A stretch of DNA of 48,236 bases from Bacteroidota bacterium (lineage in GTDB: Bacteria > Bacteroidota > Bacteroidia > 2-12-FULL-35-15), in the NCBI GenBank assembly GCA_016707685.1, contig JADJHE010000023.1, forward strand, positions 1-48,236, read 5' to 3'. Made by a program: the position numbers and the translations under genes. The notes under the pieces were generated by a model that worked only from the letters and a program-made list of their open reading frames with translations, did no database searches and was not told where the DNA came from. Below, in pieces: positions 47,675 through 48,236 of this stretch (the first letter of the stretch is position 1; each line of letters starts with the position of its first letter).

Positions 47675-48236
47675 TTATTCAATTTCGATATCGTATTTGT
47701 TTAATAGTCCAGCAATTCCATTGCGCGAAAATTTCGCTTTTTTGATGCGGTTGCTTTCAGGATCAATGATATAGTTATAGGCAGTCCTAAAATCGGCTTT
47801 TTCAAGGATTGTATTGTCGAAGGTAGCATTCAGTAAATCACAATTGTCGAACATGCTAGCACTTAAATCCGCTTCCGAAAAATCGACTTCATGAAGGCTA
47901 CTATTTTTTAAGCGCATTTTTTTTAATTTCAACTTATAGAAAGAAGATAAGTTAAGTGTACAGGAGTCTACATGAATTTCAAATAAAAAGTCGTTGCAAT
48001 TTTCGAAACGTAATCCCAGCATTTTGCAATTCACGAATTGCACATTTCTAAATGATGTTTTTGCGAGTACAGCCATGCTTAAGTTGCAATCTTTGAATTT
48101 AGAGGAAGAGAACACTGCACCGGATAGATTTGCTTCTGAAAAGTTACAGTTTATGAAATCGCAATGCTCATATTCAGCTATGTCGATGGGCATTTTTGTA
48201 CCATCAATTTTTTCAAATATTTTATCTTCAATGTAG
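47675..48236 (-). CDS. Pentapeptide-repeat protein, 5' end cut by window
   Basis: The frame is open to the right edge (YIEDKIFEKIDGTKMPIDIA), so the true start is outside. The protein is a right-handed beta helix of five-residue units of the A(D/N)LXX type: CDFINCNFSEANLSGAVFSS, KFKDCNLSMAVL, HEVDFSEADLSASMFDNCDL, NATFDNTILEKADFRTA. The C-terminal block IKKAKFSRNGIAGLLNKYDI after NYIIDPESN looks conserved. Such proteins include gyrase-protecting Qnr/MfpA, but nothing here shows that role. The gene is upstream of the esterase by 10 nt on the same strand. Confidence 0.85.
   Translation of the reverse strand, partial: YIEDKIFEKIDGTKMPIDIAEYEHCDFINCNFSEANLSGAVFSSSKFKDCNLSMAVLAKTSFRNVQFVNCKMLGLRFENCNDFLFEIHVDSCTLNLSSFYKLKLKKMRLKNSSLHEVDFSEADLSASMFDNCDLLNATFDNTILEKADFRTAYNYIIDPESNRIKKAKFSRNGIAGLLNKYDIEIE

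Noticed and set aside
1..48236. Mobile element, phage or CRISPR content
   Set aside because: No transposase, integrase or phage gene, no cas gene and no regularly spaced repeats; gene content and composition are uniform core genome.
47675..48236. Qnr-type quinolone resistance protein
   Set aside because: Pentapeptide repeats alone do not show gyrase binding; the family is large and the N-terminus is cut by the window.

Overview
The window is A+T-rich chromosomal DNA from a member of the Bacteroidota. The evidence is consistent across the window: a PorZ-type component of the type IX secretion system, DUF6089, DUF4421 and DUF4199 family proteins, a TamB-like giant protein, a tmRNA with the proteolysis tag GESNYAMAA, an M2 (ACE-type) lipoprotein peptidase, Rho with a long disordered insertion, and promoters of the phylum's TAnnTTTG (-7) type. 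Order-level placement is not possible from sequence reading alone. I see no phage, insertion sequence, CRISPR array or obvious transferred island.

Layout. 1-3287: cell-surface polysaccharide genes (a family 2 glycosyltransferase cut by the left edge, an MBOAT O-acetyltransferase and its AlgJ/AlgX-like SGNH partner). 3423-10600: DUF6089 outer-membrane protein, nitronate monooxygenase plus M16 peptidase, M2 peptidase, a GT4 glycosyltransferase and a MORN/YwqK-like secreted protein. 10600-15025: mnmA, a small membrane protein, tRNA-Arg(CCG), porZ, recO. 15080-20068: a tightly packed co-directional run (M42 peptidase, TPR protein, TonB-C domain protein, NAD(P)H:quinone oxidoreductase-like flavoprotein, DUF4421 protein). 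20065-28069: secreted beta-barrel candidate, tsaD, TamB-like protein, sigma-54 regulator, efp. 28127-32538: repeat protein, enoyl-CoA hydratase, an unknown cytosolic protein, acyltransferase, lpxD and tmRNA (ssrA). 32683-43739: small conserved-looking protein, ECF sigma factor, uvrA, membrane/TPR protein, MsbA-like ABC exporter, truA, secreted protein, rho, DUF4199 protein. 43778-48236: P-type cation ATPase, SET-domain protein, esterase and a pentapeptide-repeat protein cut by the right edge.

Two things matter most to a reader. First, at least two dozen single-base insertions or deletions break otherwise well-conserved genes, including mnmA. Most fall in A/T homopolymers, so they look like consensus errors of a long-read assembly, and I give reconstructed gene limits rather than the broken ORFs. 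Second, two genes (porZ and the sigma-54 regulator) lack internal segments of roughly 90 and 60-70 codons, which homopolymer errors cannot explain.

The content is mostly core genome. I did not find a clear new multi-gene system. The best leads are a small exported repeat protein, the SET-domain protein, an EF-P with Asn at the tip position, the disordered insertion in Rho, a hairpin in the tsaD leader, candidate leaderless mRNAs, and a split of the convergent gene pairs into those with strong terminators and those with abutting or overlapping stops.
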